Of a DNA stretch of 23,927 bases, positions 7,798 to 16,170 are shown one piece after another. Origin of the DNA: JBBTCJ01 sp038043285 (GTDB taxonomy: Bacteria; Planctomycetota; Phycisphaerae; UBA1845); NCBI GenBank assembly GCA_038043285.1, contig JBBTCJ010000087.1, positions 1 through 23,927 of the forward strand. Reading direction: 5' to 3'. Every line of letters begins with the position of its first letter. Position 1 is the first letter of the stretch. The notes below the pieces were generated by a model, which searched no databases, was not told the origin of the DNA, and was given only the letters and a program-made list of their open reading frames with translations. Made by a program: the position numbers and the translations under genes.

Positions 7798-9093
7798 ATG
7801 AAACTGACCGTCGTCATCCCCGCCTACAACGAGGAGCAGGCCATCGCCGCGATCATCGAGCGGACGCTGGCCGCCCGGGAGTCGATCATCGCGCGATCGC
7901 CGGTCGGCGAGGTGGAGATTGTCGTGGTCAGCGACGGCTCGACCGACGAGACGGCGGAGATCGCCGCGGACTATGGCGAGGTGAAGCTGGTCGTTTTTGA
8001 GAAGAATCGCGGGTACGGCGCGGCCATCAAAAAGGGGTTCGAGGTTGGCGCCGGCGAACTCGTCGGGTTTCTCGACGCGGACGGCACGTGCGATCCGAAG
8101 TTCTTCGCGGATCTGTGCACGGCGGTGGTGGAGGAATCCGCCTCAGTGGCGATCGGGTCGCGGCTTGGACCTGGCAGCAAAATGCCCCGGGTACGGCGCC
8201 TGGGCAATCGCGTCTACGCCCTCATCCTTTCGGTGCTGAGCAACAGGCTGGTGAGCGACACCGCCAGCGGCATGCGGGTCATCCGCCGGGACGTTCTGTC
8301 GCAGTTGTACCCGCTTCCTGACGGCCTGCATTTCACGCCGGCGATGAGCGCTCGCGTGCTGATGGATGATCGACTCAGCCTTGTCGAGCGCCCGATGTCC
8401 TATGAGGAGCGGGTCGGCGAATCCAAGCTGCACGTGCTCCGCGACGGCGCGAGGTTTCTGCGGACGATTCTGCACATGTCGATGATGTGGCGACCGGCGA
8501 GGATGTTCTCGCGGGCGGCCATCGCATGCCTACTGCTGATGACCTTGCTTGCGGTGTTCCCACTGGAAAGCCGGGCGCGAACCGGTCGTTTCGGCGAGGA
8601 TACCATTTATCGTCTGTTGTTCTGTTCGTTCCTGGGCACGGTCAGCGTCAGTTTCCTTTCGGCGACAGTTCTTTGCGATCGGCTGCACGAGCTTTGGGAC
8701 GCCCGGAGGACCGCCCGCAGCTTCGCCGGGGCCTTGTTGGATCGCGCCTACTCGTTCGGTGGAGTCGGCGTGGCGATGACCCTGTCGGCTCCGCTGCTGT
8801 GCTGGCTGATCGGACCCGGCGTGTGGACGCGGATTCACGACGGTGTGGTCACGATCCACTGGTCGCGGGTGGTGCTCGCGGGTTTGGTCGCGTTTTCGCT
8901 GGTACAGATATCCGCGACCGCGGTGATCGCCAACCTGATTCGCTTTCACCTTGACCGTCAGTCCTGGCGGATGCGCGAACGCGTTGTCTCTACGACGCAG
9001 AAGCGGCGGTCCAGCGTAGACGCCGTCTCCGGGCAAGGTTTACCCTCTTCGTCTCCGACGCAAATGACCTCGACACCGGTTCTCCCGGTCTGA
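7798..9093 (+). CDS. GT2 glycosyltransferase (DPM1-like) with C-terminal membrane segments
   Basis: Predicted 431-aa membrane-associated glycosyltransferase. The ATG at 7798 gives the standard opening MKLTVVIPAYNEE; in-frame ATGs at 7786 and 7780 add only a few residues. The GT-A fold is marked by VVVSDGSTDETAEIA (about 43-57), the metal-binding D93-A-D95 in GFLDADGTCDP, and a YEERVGESKLHVLRDG segment (about residues 201-216) typical of dolichyl/polyprenyl-phosphate sugar synthases. Four hydrophobic helices fill about residues 235-385, and a basic cytoplasmic tail ends the protein. Such enzymes load a sugar onto polyprenyl phosphate. The divergent 615-aa GT-C-like neighbour could be the enzyme that uses the product; that coupling is inference. 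The exact sugar is not visible. Confidence 0.82.
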   Translation: MKLTVVIPAYNEEQAIAAIIERTLAARESIIARSPVGEVEIVVVSDGSTDETAEIAADYGEVKLVVFEKNRGYGAAIKKGFEVGAGELVGFLDADGTCDPKFFADLCTAVVEESASVAIGSRLGPGSKMPRVRRLGNRVYALILSVLSNRLVSDTASGMRVIRRDVLSQLYPLPDGLHFTPAMSARVLMDDRLSLVERPMSYEERVGESKLHVLRDGARFLRTILHMSMMWRPARMFSRAAIACLLLMTLLAVFPLESRARTGRFGEDTIYRLLFCSFLGTVSVSFLSATVLCDRLHELWDARRTARSFAGALLDRAYSFGGVGVAMTLSAPLLCWLIGPGVWTRIHDGVVTIHWSRVVLAGLVAFSLVQISATAVIANLIRFHLDRQSWRMRERVVSTTQKRRSSVDAVSGQGLPSSSPTQMTSTPVLPV

Positions 9094-9192
9094 CCGGCGC
9101 CCTTTTGAACGGCCAACCTGGGCCGCGATGCAAGGTATCTCGATCGCGCCCGTCGTTGACGGACGCGGTCGGTCGGTCGATGATCGCCGAAC

Positions 9193-10158
9193 ATGTCCGA
9201 GGCGGGGGTTCATATCGTCTTTGCCGAGCGGTTCGACGCCGGGGCGGTCGAAAAGGCAAGAGCCGTCGGCCGGGTGAGCGTTCTGGACTCATGCGACGAA
9301 GGAACTTTGTTGCGGGCGGTCGTCGACTGTGATGCGCTGGTGGTGCGAACCCGCGCGGAAGTCACCCGAGCGGTCATTGCCGCAGCCCCGCGCCTGCGGG
9401 TAATCGGGCGTGGTGGGGTTGGACTGGAGAACATCGACCTCGCCGCCGCGGCCGAGCGAAACGTTCAGGTTGTCTACACCCCTGCGGCCTCGACCGACGC
9501 AGTCGCCGACCTGGCCGTAGGACTGATGATCGGATTGGTTCGAGGGATTCCGTTCGGTGACGCCGCCGTCCGCGCCGGTCGCTTTTACGAAGCTCGCGAG
9601 CAGTTCGTCTGGCCTGAGCTGAGCGAACTGACGTTGGGGATTGTCGGGCTGGGTCGAATCGGCCGAGCGGTCGCGCAACGATGCCGCCAGGGATTCGGAA
9701 TGAGGATCCTGTACAACGACATTGTTTCTCCGGGGTGGACGGATTTCACAGCCACGGCGGTGGAGAAGGATGAACTCTATCGCGAATCGGACGTGGTCAC
9801 GCTTCACGTTCCGTTGACCGATTTGACCCGAAGTCTGATTGACGCCGCGGCGCTGAGGCGGTTCAAGCGCGGCGCGTATTTGATCAACACCGCCCGCGGC
9901 GCGGTGGTCGATCATTTCGCTTTAGCGGAGGCACTGCATCAAGGCGCCTTGGGCGGGGCGGCGCTGGACGTTGTTGATCCTGAACCGCTCCCGGACGGTC
10001 ATCCGCTTTTCTTGGCGCCGAGTGTGATTTTTACTCCCCACGTCGGCGCGCGATCGCCCGGCGCCGTGTCGCGCATGAACGCCGTCGTCGAGGACGTTCT
10101 CCGCGCGCTTTCGGGAAAGGATCCGCTCTATGCGGCGCCATGCTCGGGTGCGGGCTGA
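9193..10158 (+). CDS. D-isomer-specific 2-hydroxyacid dehydrogenase (phosphoglycerate dehydrogenase-like)
   Basis: Predicted 321-aa NAD(P)-dependent cytoplasmic oxidoreductase. The Rossmann motif GLGRIG is at 152-157, with the acidic residue D176 after the second strand suggesting NAD preference. The catalytic triad is intact: R235 in NTARGAVVD, E264 in DPEPL and H283 in TPHVGA. The N-terminal substrate domain carries GRGGVGLENID (72-82), as in 3-phosphoglycerate dehydrogenases. The length matches short SerA-type enzymes lacking ACT or ASB regulatory domains. Serine biosynthesis is possible, but many relatives act on glyoxylate, hydroxypyruvate or other 2-keto acids, so I give no symbol. The start at 9193 has no strong Shine-Dalgarno. 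It begins 99 bp after the glycosyltransferase, on the same strand. Confidence 0.87.
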   Translation: MSEAGVHIVFAERFDAGAVEKARAVGRVSVLDSCDEGTLLRAVVDCDALVVRTRAEVTRAVIAAAPRLRVIGRGGVGLENIDLAAAAERNVQVVYTPAASTDAVADLAVGLMIGLVRGIPFGDAAVRAGRFYEAREQFVWPELSELTLGIVGLGRIGRAVAQRCRQGFGMRILYNDIVSPGWTDFTATAVEKDELYRESDVVTLHVPLTDLTRSLIDAAALRRFKRGAYLINTARGAVVDHFALAEALHQGALGGAALDVVDPEPLPDGHPLFLAPSVIFTPHVGARSPGAVSRMNAVVEDVLRALSGKDPLYAAPCSGAG

Positions 10159-10507
10159 AGGTCGACAAACCGACCGGCGGCTCATTCGGAAATAGTCCCT
10201 TCGGGCGGGTAGCTGCATTTTTGTCTTTGTGCCAATGCCCATTCCGGCGTGCCGATTCAACGTTCTGGGGCGGAGCGGTTTCTCGCCGGAACGTCCGCAC
10301 GGGCTGAAGCCCGCGACTCAGGTCGGGGTTTCAGGCGATCTAAAGACTTGCCAAGCATTCCGTCGATCGTTAGACAGCCGGACTCGACGAGGGGGCGCTG
10401 GCTGCGCGGGCCGACGGGACTCCCGGTGGAGACTCCTGTATTCCCGGTCGGCCGACTTGACCGCTCCCGTAGATGAAGTCAGCGCTGGTTGATCGGATCA
10501 TCCGACG
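10159..10507. other. Intergenic region containing one REP-like palindrome
   Basis: 349 bp between the dehydrogenase and hydrolase genes. Beyond the palindrome at 10298-10317 I see no supportable gene. Two overlapping plus-strand open frames are present here, but both have random-looking composition and no ribosome site. No clear promoter was found for the hydrolase. Confidence 0.5.
10298..10317. repeat. REP-like palindrome, GGGCTGAAGCCCG type
   Basis: The core CGGGCTGAAGCCCG (10300-10313) forms a perfect 5-bp stem around TGAA, and is followed by CGACTC. The same 14-base core occurs at 16307-16320, and a related GGGCT...GCCCG palindrome lies at 23038-23057 beside the RAYT gene. Intergenic position and recurrence fit a REP element. 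Confidence 0.6.
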
Positions 10508-11770
10508 ATGCCCGAATTGCCACCTTTCAGTTTGGCTTTTGTGGACGCGCTGGTTCCCGACGGGGCGCTGGCGACCTGGGTGGCCGTTGGCGCGGCCGGG
10601 CTGGGGCTGGCGGTCGCGGCGGCCATCACGATTCTTCGGAAGTACGTGCGACTGACGCTGGGGCTGGTTGATCGACACGTCGCCGGCGCGGCCGCTCTGT
10701 CGGCCGAGCGCGTCGTCCCCGAGTCGGATGCTCCGATGGTTGTCGGCGAGGAGGTCGAGTTCCGCGCGGCGGATGGGCTGCCGTTGGCTGGAACGATCTT
10801 CACTCCGTCCGGATGTTCAACGATCCAGAGTCGTTCGTTCGCGCCTAGCGCGGGGGCGGGCAGGGAATCGGCGCGATCATTTCCGGAAAGCCCGCGCGGT
10901 CTGATCGTCTTTGCCCACGAGTTCGGCAGCGGTGGGGGTAGTGCTCTTCGATACTGCCGCGGGCTGATCGAGGCCGGTTTCGAGGTCTTTTCGTTTGACT
11001 TCCGCGGGCATGGGGCGTCGCCGACCGAGCCGGGCTATCGTCCGCGCCCGTGGTTAACGGATCGCGAGCATGCCGACCTGCTCGGAGCGATCTCGTTTAT
11101 CACCGCTCGACTGAAAGCCGCCGGTCGACCGACGGAGATTGGCGTATTCGGGCTGTCGCGCGGTGCGGGGGCGGCCATTTCCGCGGCTGCCGAGGTTCCC
11201 AACGTGCGCGTGGTGATCGCGGACAGCGCCTTCAGCAGCGACACGACGATCGAATACATGATGCGTCGTTTCGCTACCATCTTCGCGGGTGTCCGCGTGG
11301 TGGCAAGGAACCACCCGGCGGTCGTCTGGCGGGTCATGCGCTGGATGCTGTTTCGGGCCTACCGTCGCGAGTTTCCCTGCCGGTTCCTCTCGGCGAGGCA
11401 AGCCGTCACCAGGATGGGATGCCGTCCGATCTTGTTCATCCACGGGGAAAACGACAGCTACATTCCGTCGTGGCAGGCTCAATCGCTTTATGACGCCGCG
11501 CGCGGACCGAAGGACGTCTGGATCGCCCCGGGGGCGAAGCACAACCAAGCTGTCGATGCCCACCCGCGGGAGTATGCCCGGCGAATCGTTCACTTCGTCG
11601 AAGAGCACCTGGGGCGGTCGCCGGCATCGATCCACCGCCCGGTCCACGCGCTGACGACGATGGCAGAGCTTGCCCGCATGAAGTCGCGTCAGTTTGCAGC
11701 CTTCACAAAGTCGCGGGCCTCCGGCGCGTCAACAGGCAACGCCGTCGGCGTCGGCAGCAGATCTCACTAG
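10508..11770 (+). CDS. Membrane-anchored alpha/beta hydrolase
   Basis: Predicted 420-aa protein. An N-terminal hydrophobic helix (about 21-43) followed by basic residues suggests a membrane anchor. The hydrolase domain follows from about residue 130, with FAHEFGSGGG as oxyanion-region loop, DFRGHG (164-169), the nucleophile S217 in GLSRGAG, D316 in HGENDSYIP and H345 in GAKHNQ. The triad order and spacing are normal for a serine hydrolase of the dipeptidyl-peptidase/BAAT-like or YqkD-type group. The ~50-residue C-terminal tail is low in hydrophobic residues and unassigned. The substrate is unknown: ester, thioester or peptide are all possible. The insertion at about 101-128 is Ser/Arg-rich and probably disordered. 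The upstream ribosome site is weak. Confidence 0.8.
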   Translation: MPELPPFSLAFVDALVPDGALATWVAVGAAGLGLAVAAAITILRKYVRLTLGLVDRHVAGAAALSAERVVPESDAPMVVGEEVEFRAADGLPLAGTIFTPSGCSTIQSRSFAPSAGAGRESARSFPESPRGLIVFAHEFGSGGGSALRYCRGLIEAGFEVFSFDFRGHGASPTEPGYRPRPWLTDREHADLLGAISFITARLKAAGRPTEIGVFGLSRGAGAAISAAAEVPNVRVVIADSAFSSDTTIEYMMRRFATIFAGVRVVARNHPAVVWRVMRWMLFRAYRREFPCRFLSARQAVTRMGCRPILFIHGENDSYIPSWQAQSLYDAARGPKDVWIAPGAKHNQAVDAHPREYARRIVHFVEEHLGRSPASIHRPVHALTTMAELARMKSRQFAAFTKSRASGASTGNAVGVGSRSH

Positions 11771-12221
11771 CGCACGATTCTGCGCAAACCCCCTGTCTTG
11801 CCTACCCACGAGCGACGCCCCTGTTCGGCGTTTTCCTGAAGGGTCGGGCATTGAGCGGTCGTTCCCCATCCAGGGAGCCGAAGCATCAGGGGGCGTCTCC
11901 GGCCAACTCGTGCCATTCGACCTGCCCAGGGAGCAGAGGGTGGCCGCATGAAGGCATTTGCGGCCGGGCGCGCGGAATCGGACACACGGATTGGGATTCT
12001 GCGGGTTCCTCCGTGGCAACTTCCTAATGAACCGCTTCGAGTTCGCACTCGTACAACGCTCTGCCGGCGTGGCGGAATCGGACTTAGGAGGCACTTGACA
12101 GCGGGAAGGAGCCTTTTTAGGGTCCACAGGCTCGGCGCGGCCAGGCAAGGCGCTTGGCGGATCGGTCAACGCGGCGGCTTCGGCGCGGTAACAACAACGT
12201 AACCAGCTCGGGACGGTGGCG
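11771..12221. other. Intergenic region upstream of the ABC transporter operon
   Basis: 451 bp. It contains the promoter candidate at 12095-12123. An 84-codon plus-strand frame (11948-12202) has Arg-rich, low-complexity composition and no ribosome site, so I do not call it a gene. An AGGAGG sits three bases before a TTG at 12095 in that frame, but this is too close for a typical start. Nothing else was recognised. Confidence 0.5.
12095..12123 (+). promoter_or_regulatory. Candidate promoter of the GldA/F/G-like operon
   Basis: A perfect TTGACA (12095-12100) is followed after 17 bp by TAGGGT (12118-12123), which matches three of six bases of the -10 consensus. It would start transcription near 12130 and leave a leader of about 90 bases before the ATPase gene. 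No other promoter-like pair was noticed in this spacer. Confidence 0.4.
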
Positions 12222-13172
12222 ATGATTCAGGTGCGAAGTCTAACCAAGCGGTATGGATCGTTCCTGGCGGTCGACAACATCAGCTTCGAGGTCGAGCGCG
12301 GCGGGGTGGTGGGCTTCCTGGGGCCTAACGGGGCGGGGAAGACGACGACGATCCGGATTCTGAGTTGCTACCACCCCGCAAGCGGTGGATCAGCCTCGGT
12401 GGCGGGGTTTGACGTCTTCAGCCAGTCGATGGAGGTTCGCCGGCGCGTAGGGTATCTGCCGGAGTCCACGCCGCTGTATCCCGAAATGCGGGTGCGCGAA
12501 TACCTGCAATTCAGGGGAAAATTGCGCGGCCTTTCGGGCGACGAGCGGGCAACGGCTATCCGGCGGGTGGCGGACCGCTGCTGGCTGGGGGATTTCATCG
12601 ATCGCCCGATCGGTCAGTTGTCCAAGGGCATGAGGCAGCGGGTGGGGTTGGCCGACGCCATGCTCCACGACCCGGACGTGCTGATCCTCGACGAGCCGAC
12701 CATCGGGCTCGATCCGACGCAAATCCGCGAAACCCGAAGCCTCATTCAGGAACTTGGCCAGCGCCACACCGTGCTGCTCAGCTCGCACATTCTGCACGAG
12801 GTGGAGCAAGTGTGTACGCGAACGATCATCATCGCCTCGGGTCGGATCGTGGCCAGCGGTTCGCCGCAGGAGCTGCGCGACAAGTTCAGTGCGGGCGGGC
12901 GGGTGGTGGCGGAGCTGAAGGGACCGGAAGGGGACATCGAGAGCGGCGTTCGCCAGCTCGGGGTGCAAAAGGTGCAGGTGGCATCCTCCGACGGCTGGGT
13001 GCGGCTGTCGGTGGACGCGGGCCCGGGGCGCGACGTGCGCGAGGAGGTATTCAAACTGGCGATGCAGCGCGGGTGGACGCTCCGCGAGCTTCGCCGCGAG
13101 GGGGCGACGCTGGAGGACTTCTTCGTGCAGGTGACGGCGGAGCAGCAGGTTCGGCGGTCGGCGAAGGCGTGA
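12222..13172 (+). CDS. ABC transporter ATP-binding protein (GldA/ABC-2 type)
   Basis: Predicted 316-aa cytoplasmic ATPase. I prefer the ATG at 12222 (MIQVRSLTKRYG), with GGGA eight bases upstream; a GTG at 12216 is two codons earlier in frame. Walker A GPNGAGKTT is at 34-42, the Q-loop region reads VGYLPES (77-82), the signature is LSKGMRQR (133-140), Walker B LILDEP (154-159) and the switch His is H189 in LLSSH. The VGYLPE variant is normal for ABC-2 exporters of the GldA/CcmA/NosF group. About 100 residues follow the ATPase core, as in these families. It heads a four-gene run with an ABC-2 permease, a GldG-like protein and a DUF4340 protein. Cargo is not predictable; the bacteroidete homologues are tied to gliding motility, but these clusters occur widely in non-gliders. 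Confidence 0.9.
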   Translation: MIQVRSLTKRYGSFLAVDNISFEVERGGVVGFLGPNGAGKTTTIRILSCYHPASGGSASVAGFDVFSQSMEVRRRVGYLPESTPLYPEMRVREYLQFRGKLRGLSGDERATAIRRVADRCWLGDFIDRPIGQLSKGMRQRVGLADAMLHDPDVLILDEPTIGLDPTQIRETRSLIQELGQRHTVLLSSHILHEVEQVCTRTIIIASGRIVASGSPQELRDKFSAGGRVVAELKGPEGDIESGVRQLGVQKVQVASSDGWVRLSVDAGPGRDVREEVFKLAMQRGWTLRELRREGATLEDFFVQVTAEQQVRRSAKA

Positions 13173-13175
13173 ACG

Positions 13176-13203
13176 GATTGCCAATTGCCAATTGTCGATT
13201 CGT
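13176..13203. repeat. Heptamer array, four units (GATTGCC / AATTGCC / AATTGTC / GATTCGT)
   Basis: Four consecutive 7-bp units share RATTNNN in strict register, starting three bases after the ATPase stop codon. A second period-7 array built on NATTCNN is at 21963-21997, also shortly after a stop codon. I see no hairpin explanation. They resemble the short tandemly repeated heptamers described from cyanobacterial intergenic DNA; the comparison is by form only. Confidence 0.55.
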
Positions 13204-13300
13204 TGCGAGGGTAGCGTGAGGGATGACGTTTGGCGCTTGATGCGCCAGACGATGGCCAAAGACAAAGACGTTGAAGTGGCAAGCACCGCTGGAGGTTGGC

Positions 13301-14026
13301 ATGGGAAACATTGGAGCGATGGCCAAGCGCGAGCTGGGGGCGTATTTCCTTTCGCCTATCGCGTACGTGACGCTGGCGATCTTCCTGTTCGCCTCGGGGA
13401 TGGGCTTCGGCTTGGGGGTGTTCGGTCCGGGCGAGGAGGCGTCGCTTCGTGCGCTGTTTGACCCTTGGATGGTGATGATTCTTTGCTTCGTGCTGCCCAT
13501 GCTCACCATGCGGCTGGTCAGCGATGAACTCCGTAGCGGGACGATCGAGACGCTGATGACGGCGCCGATTTCGGAGACCCAGATCGTCTTCGGCAAGTTC
13601 GTGGGCGCGTTTTTCTTCTACCTGGTCTTGCTGGTGACGCTGCTGATCTACCCCTTGCTTTTGAACATGTACGGCACGGTGGACGTGAAGCTGCTGTCCT
13701 GTCATTACCTCGGTCTGCTGCTGCTGGGCGGGTTGTACATCGCCACGGGGCTTTTTTTCAGCGCCTGCACCAAGCACCAGGTGGTGGCCGTGCTGTTTAG
13801 CTTTGCACTCTTGGCGTTGATGACTTTTGCGTTCCAGGCGCTCGCAGGTCTGGATCCATTGGAGGGCTGGCCGAGGGTCGTCTTGCAGCAACTTTCGATC
13901 CGCACGCACTTTCACGACTTCGTGCGCGGGATGCTGGACACGAACCACGTCGTGTTCTTCGTGACCACGACAGCCTTGTTCCTGTTTCTGACGGTCAAGC
14001 GGTTGGAGATGCGTCGATGGCAGTAG
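13301..14026 (+). CDS. ABC-2 type permease (GldF-like)
   Basis: Predicted 241-aa integral membrane subunit. The ATG at 13301 has GGAGG five bases upstream; the frame is open to 13271 but lacks a ribosome site there. The N-terminus MAKRELGAYFLSPIAYV is the characteristic opening of GldF-type permeases, in which the first helix follows a 'KRE...Y/F-SP' amphipathic segment. About six hydrophobic segments follow. The cytoplasmic loop DELRSGTIETLMTAPIS (after the second helix) matches the coupling-helix region of ABC-2 permeases. It would pair with the ATPase encoded 128 bp upstream, and its last 10 bases overlap the start of the GldG-like gene, indicating translational coupling. Confidence 0.9.
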   Translation: MGNIGAMAKRELGAYFLSPIAYVTLAIFLFASGMGFGLGVFGPGEEASLRALFDPWMVMILCFVLPMLTMRLVSDELRSGTIETLMTAPISETQIVFGKFVGAFFFYLVLLVTLLIYPLLLNMYGTVDVKLLSCHYLGLLLLGGLYIATGLFFSACTKHQVVAVLFSFALLALMTFAFQALAGLDPLEGWPRVVLQQLSIRTHFHDFVRGMLDTNHVVFFVTTTALFLFLTVKRLEMRRWQ

Positions 14027-16164
14027 CGCAAGCTCAGGGGAGTCCGACTTCGACGGGGCGACGCATGGCCGTGGGGACCAACGTCGCGCTGGCGATCGTG
14101 CTGGTTTTCGGAATCGTCGGCGTGGTGCAGGCGATGGCGTATCGCTGGCCGATTCGAACCGACATGACCGGTTCGGGGGTCAACAGTCTTAGCGACGGGA
14201 CGAAGAAGTTGCTGGGAGGCCTCGAGCAGAACGTCCGCGTGACCTCGCTGTACTTCGAGACGGACCGCGAGGAGGAGGACCAGTCGCGGTATCGCCAGGC
14301 CGCCCAGAACCTCATCGACCTTTACGAGGCCACCAACCGCGGCAAGGTCAAGGCGGAGTGGGTCAATCCCCTGAAGGACCACGAGCGTTTTCAAAAGTTG
14401 ACCAACCGTTTGCGCGATCTGCCCTCGCTGAACGAGGGCGTGGCGAAGTATCAGGAACGGCTGGACGTCTACAAGAACGAATTGGACGGCAAGCTTCGCG
14501 CGCTGTTGTCGGAAGAGTTGGAAAAAGCAGCCTCGGGCGGCGGGGGTATGGGCGGCGGATCGTCCAATGGGCCGGTGGCGCGGATCGAACTGACGCTACG
14601 GCAGTTGGAGGGCGGGCTGGAGGATTCGCGCAAGCAAGTCGATGCGTTGACATCTCCAGCGAATCCGCAATTGGCAGCCGCGGTCGGCGAACTGCGGGCC
14701 CTCTATCCCCAGCTCAGCAAGGCTTTGAAGGACATTGCGAAGTTCGCTTCGGAGGTGTCGCGGCAGACGGCGGGGCTGTCGGCTGCCGAGACACAATTCC
14801 TGCAAGGCGCCTCCGGGCGCTACGCCGAAGTCGTCGCGGACGTCGAGGGCGAGACCACCAAGCTGCAAGACCTCCCCCAGCCCAAGATCGACGACGTCCT
14901 TTCGCAGATCGTTCCGACGGCCAACGCGATTCTTGTGGAGACGGATAAGGACGCGCGGGTGGTGGACTTCGGTTCCATGTGGCCTCCGATCGACGAACGG
15001 AGCGGAGCGCGAGCCTCATTGGAGCGGCGGGCCTTTAAGGGCGAGGAGAAGTTGACCGCGGCCATCCTCCGCGCGACGCACAAGGAACAAACGGCGGTGG
15101 TGTTTGTGCGCTACGGCGGTCAACCGCTGTTTTTCGGCGGGTTCATGCCGGGTCAGCCGCAGGCGGCGTACTCCATGATGAAGCAGCAACTCGAGGATGC
15201 CAACTTCGCCGTCGAGGAGTGGGATCTCAAGGCCAACGTGGACAAGCCGCCGACGATCGAACCGAAGCCGACGCGGACGCTCTACGTCCTGCTCAAGCCT
15301 GAGCCGCCGCAGCAGGGTCCGATGGGTCAGCCGAGCCAGGAGCCGCCGTTCGGACCGAACCACCGCGACGCGATCCTGAAAGCCATCGGCGACAACGGGC
15401 GGGCGTTGTTTATTGCGGGTTGGGCGCCGGGTCCGTTTGGTCCGATCCCCTCGGAGTACGAGTACAACGCGTACCTCAAGGACAAGTGGGGCGTGCACGT
15501 CGATACGTCCACGTTGCTGCTTCAGGCACGAAGCATCGCGCCGGGAAAGTTCATGGCCTCCCAAGAATCTCTCTATATTGTGGATCTCGGTTCCACGGAT
15601 CATCCCATTGTGCGGTCACCGCAGTCACAGCAACTGCGGTTGCCATTCTCGGCGCCGTTGGAGATGCCGGAACCCGCGCCGGAGGGTGTTGACCGAAGCG
15701 TGTTGCTGACGTTGCCGGCGCGTGAGGGGACGTGGGGCGTTAAGGACATCACCAAGTATCAGCAGCAATCTGGGCAGCGGGAATACTTCACGAAGGAGGC
15801 GGGCGACCTGGACGGTCCGTTTACGCTGGCGGTCGCGGCCTCGAAAGGTGACGCGAAGATCGTCGTCGTCTCGTCGCGGACCTTCGCCACCGATGCGGTC
15901 GCGTTCGCGCGAGGATTGGCGATGACTTCGCAGGGAGTCACGATCCGCACGTTGAACCCCGGAAACGTGACGCTGACGGTCAATGCCCTGCACTGGCTGA
16001 ACGACAAGGTGGAGTTCATGGACATTGGTCGGCCGATCGAAAGCTCGGTTCTGGAAATCGCCGGTCCCACGACGGTGAAGGCGGTGCAGGCATTTACGAT
16101 TTTTGTTTGGCCGGCGGTAGCGCTGGCGTGCGGCGGGGCCGCCTGGTGGGTGCGGCGGCGATAG
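14017..16164 (+). CDS. GldG-like ABC-type auxiliary transport protein
   Basis: Predicted 715-aa membrane-anchored periplasmic protein. The ATG at 14017 lies inside the permease gene (10-bp overlap) with GGAG eight bases upstream. An N-terminal helix (about 22-42) is followed by the family opening RWPIRTDMTGSGVNSLSDGTKKLLGGL, equivalent to 'R.DLT....SLS..T...L..L' of GldG. A charged, probably coiled-coil middle section carries a Gly-rich linker (GGGGMGGGSSNG, about 169-180). After it the typical GldG/ABC_transp_aux core resumes (AILRATHKEQTAVVFVRYGG). A single C-terminal helix (about 688-710) ends in RRR. In GldG-like families, two terminal helices hold a periplasmic domain next to the permease. 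The coiled-coil insertion makes it longer than the compact homologues I know. The function in this organism is unknown. Confidence 0.85.
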   Translation: MAVAQAQGSPTSTGRRMAVGTNVALAIVLVFGIVGVVQAMAYRWPIRTDMTGSGVNSLSDGTKKLLGGLEQNVRVTSLYFETDREEEDQSRYRQAAQNLIDLYEATNRGKVKAEWVNPLKDHERFQKLTNRLRDLPSLNEGVAKYQERLDVYKNELDGKLRALLSEELEKAASGGGGMGGGSSNGPVARIELTLRQLEGGLEDSRKQVDALTSPANPQLAAAVGELRALYPQLSKALKDIAKFASEVSRQTAGLSAAETQFLQGASGRYAEVVADVEGETTKLQDLPQPKIDDVLSQIVPTANAILVETDKDARVVDFGSMWPPIDERSGARASLERRAFKGEEKLTAAILRATHKEQTAVVFVRYGGQPLFFGGFMPGQPQAAYSMMKQQLEDANFAVEEWDLKANVDKPPTIEPKPTRTLYVLLKPEPPQQGPMGQPSQEPPFGPNHRDAILKAIGDNGRALFIAGWAPGPFGPIPSEYEYNAYLKDKWGVHVDTSTLLLQARSIAPGKFMASQESLYIVDLGSTDHPIVRSPQSQQLRLPFSAPLEMPEPAPEGVDRSVLLTLPAREGTWGVKDITKYQQQSGQREYFTKEAGDLDGPFTLAVAASKGDAKIVVVSSRTFATDAVAFARGLAMTSQGVTIRTLNPGNVTLTVNALHWLNDKVEFMDIGRPIESSVLEIAGPTTVKAVQAFTIFVWPAVALACGGAAWWVRRR

Positions 16165-16170
16165 CGATCT

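Noticed and set aside
11948..12202. 84-codon plus-strand frame, including a TTG at 12095 with AGGAGG three bases upstream
   Set aside because: Arg/Gly-rich composition without protein character; the AGGAGG is too close to the TTG. The TTGACA there is better read as a -35 element.
12746..13948. Long minus-strand open frame of 400 codons opposite the ABC genes
   Set aside because: Composition is His/Gln/Arg-rich as expected for the antisense of GC-rich coding DNA; the plus-strand frames carry clear ABC motifs.
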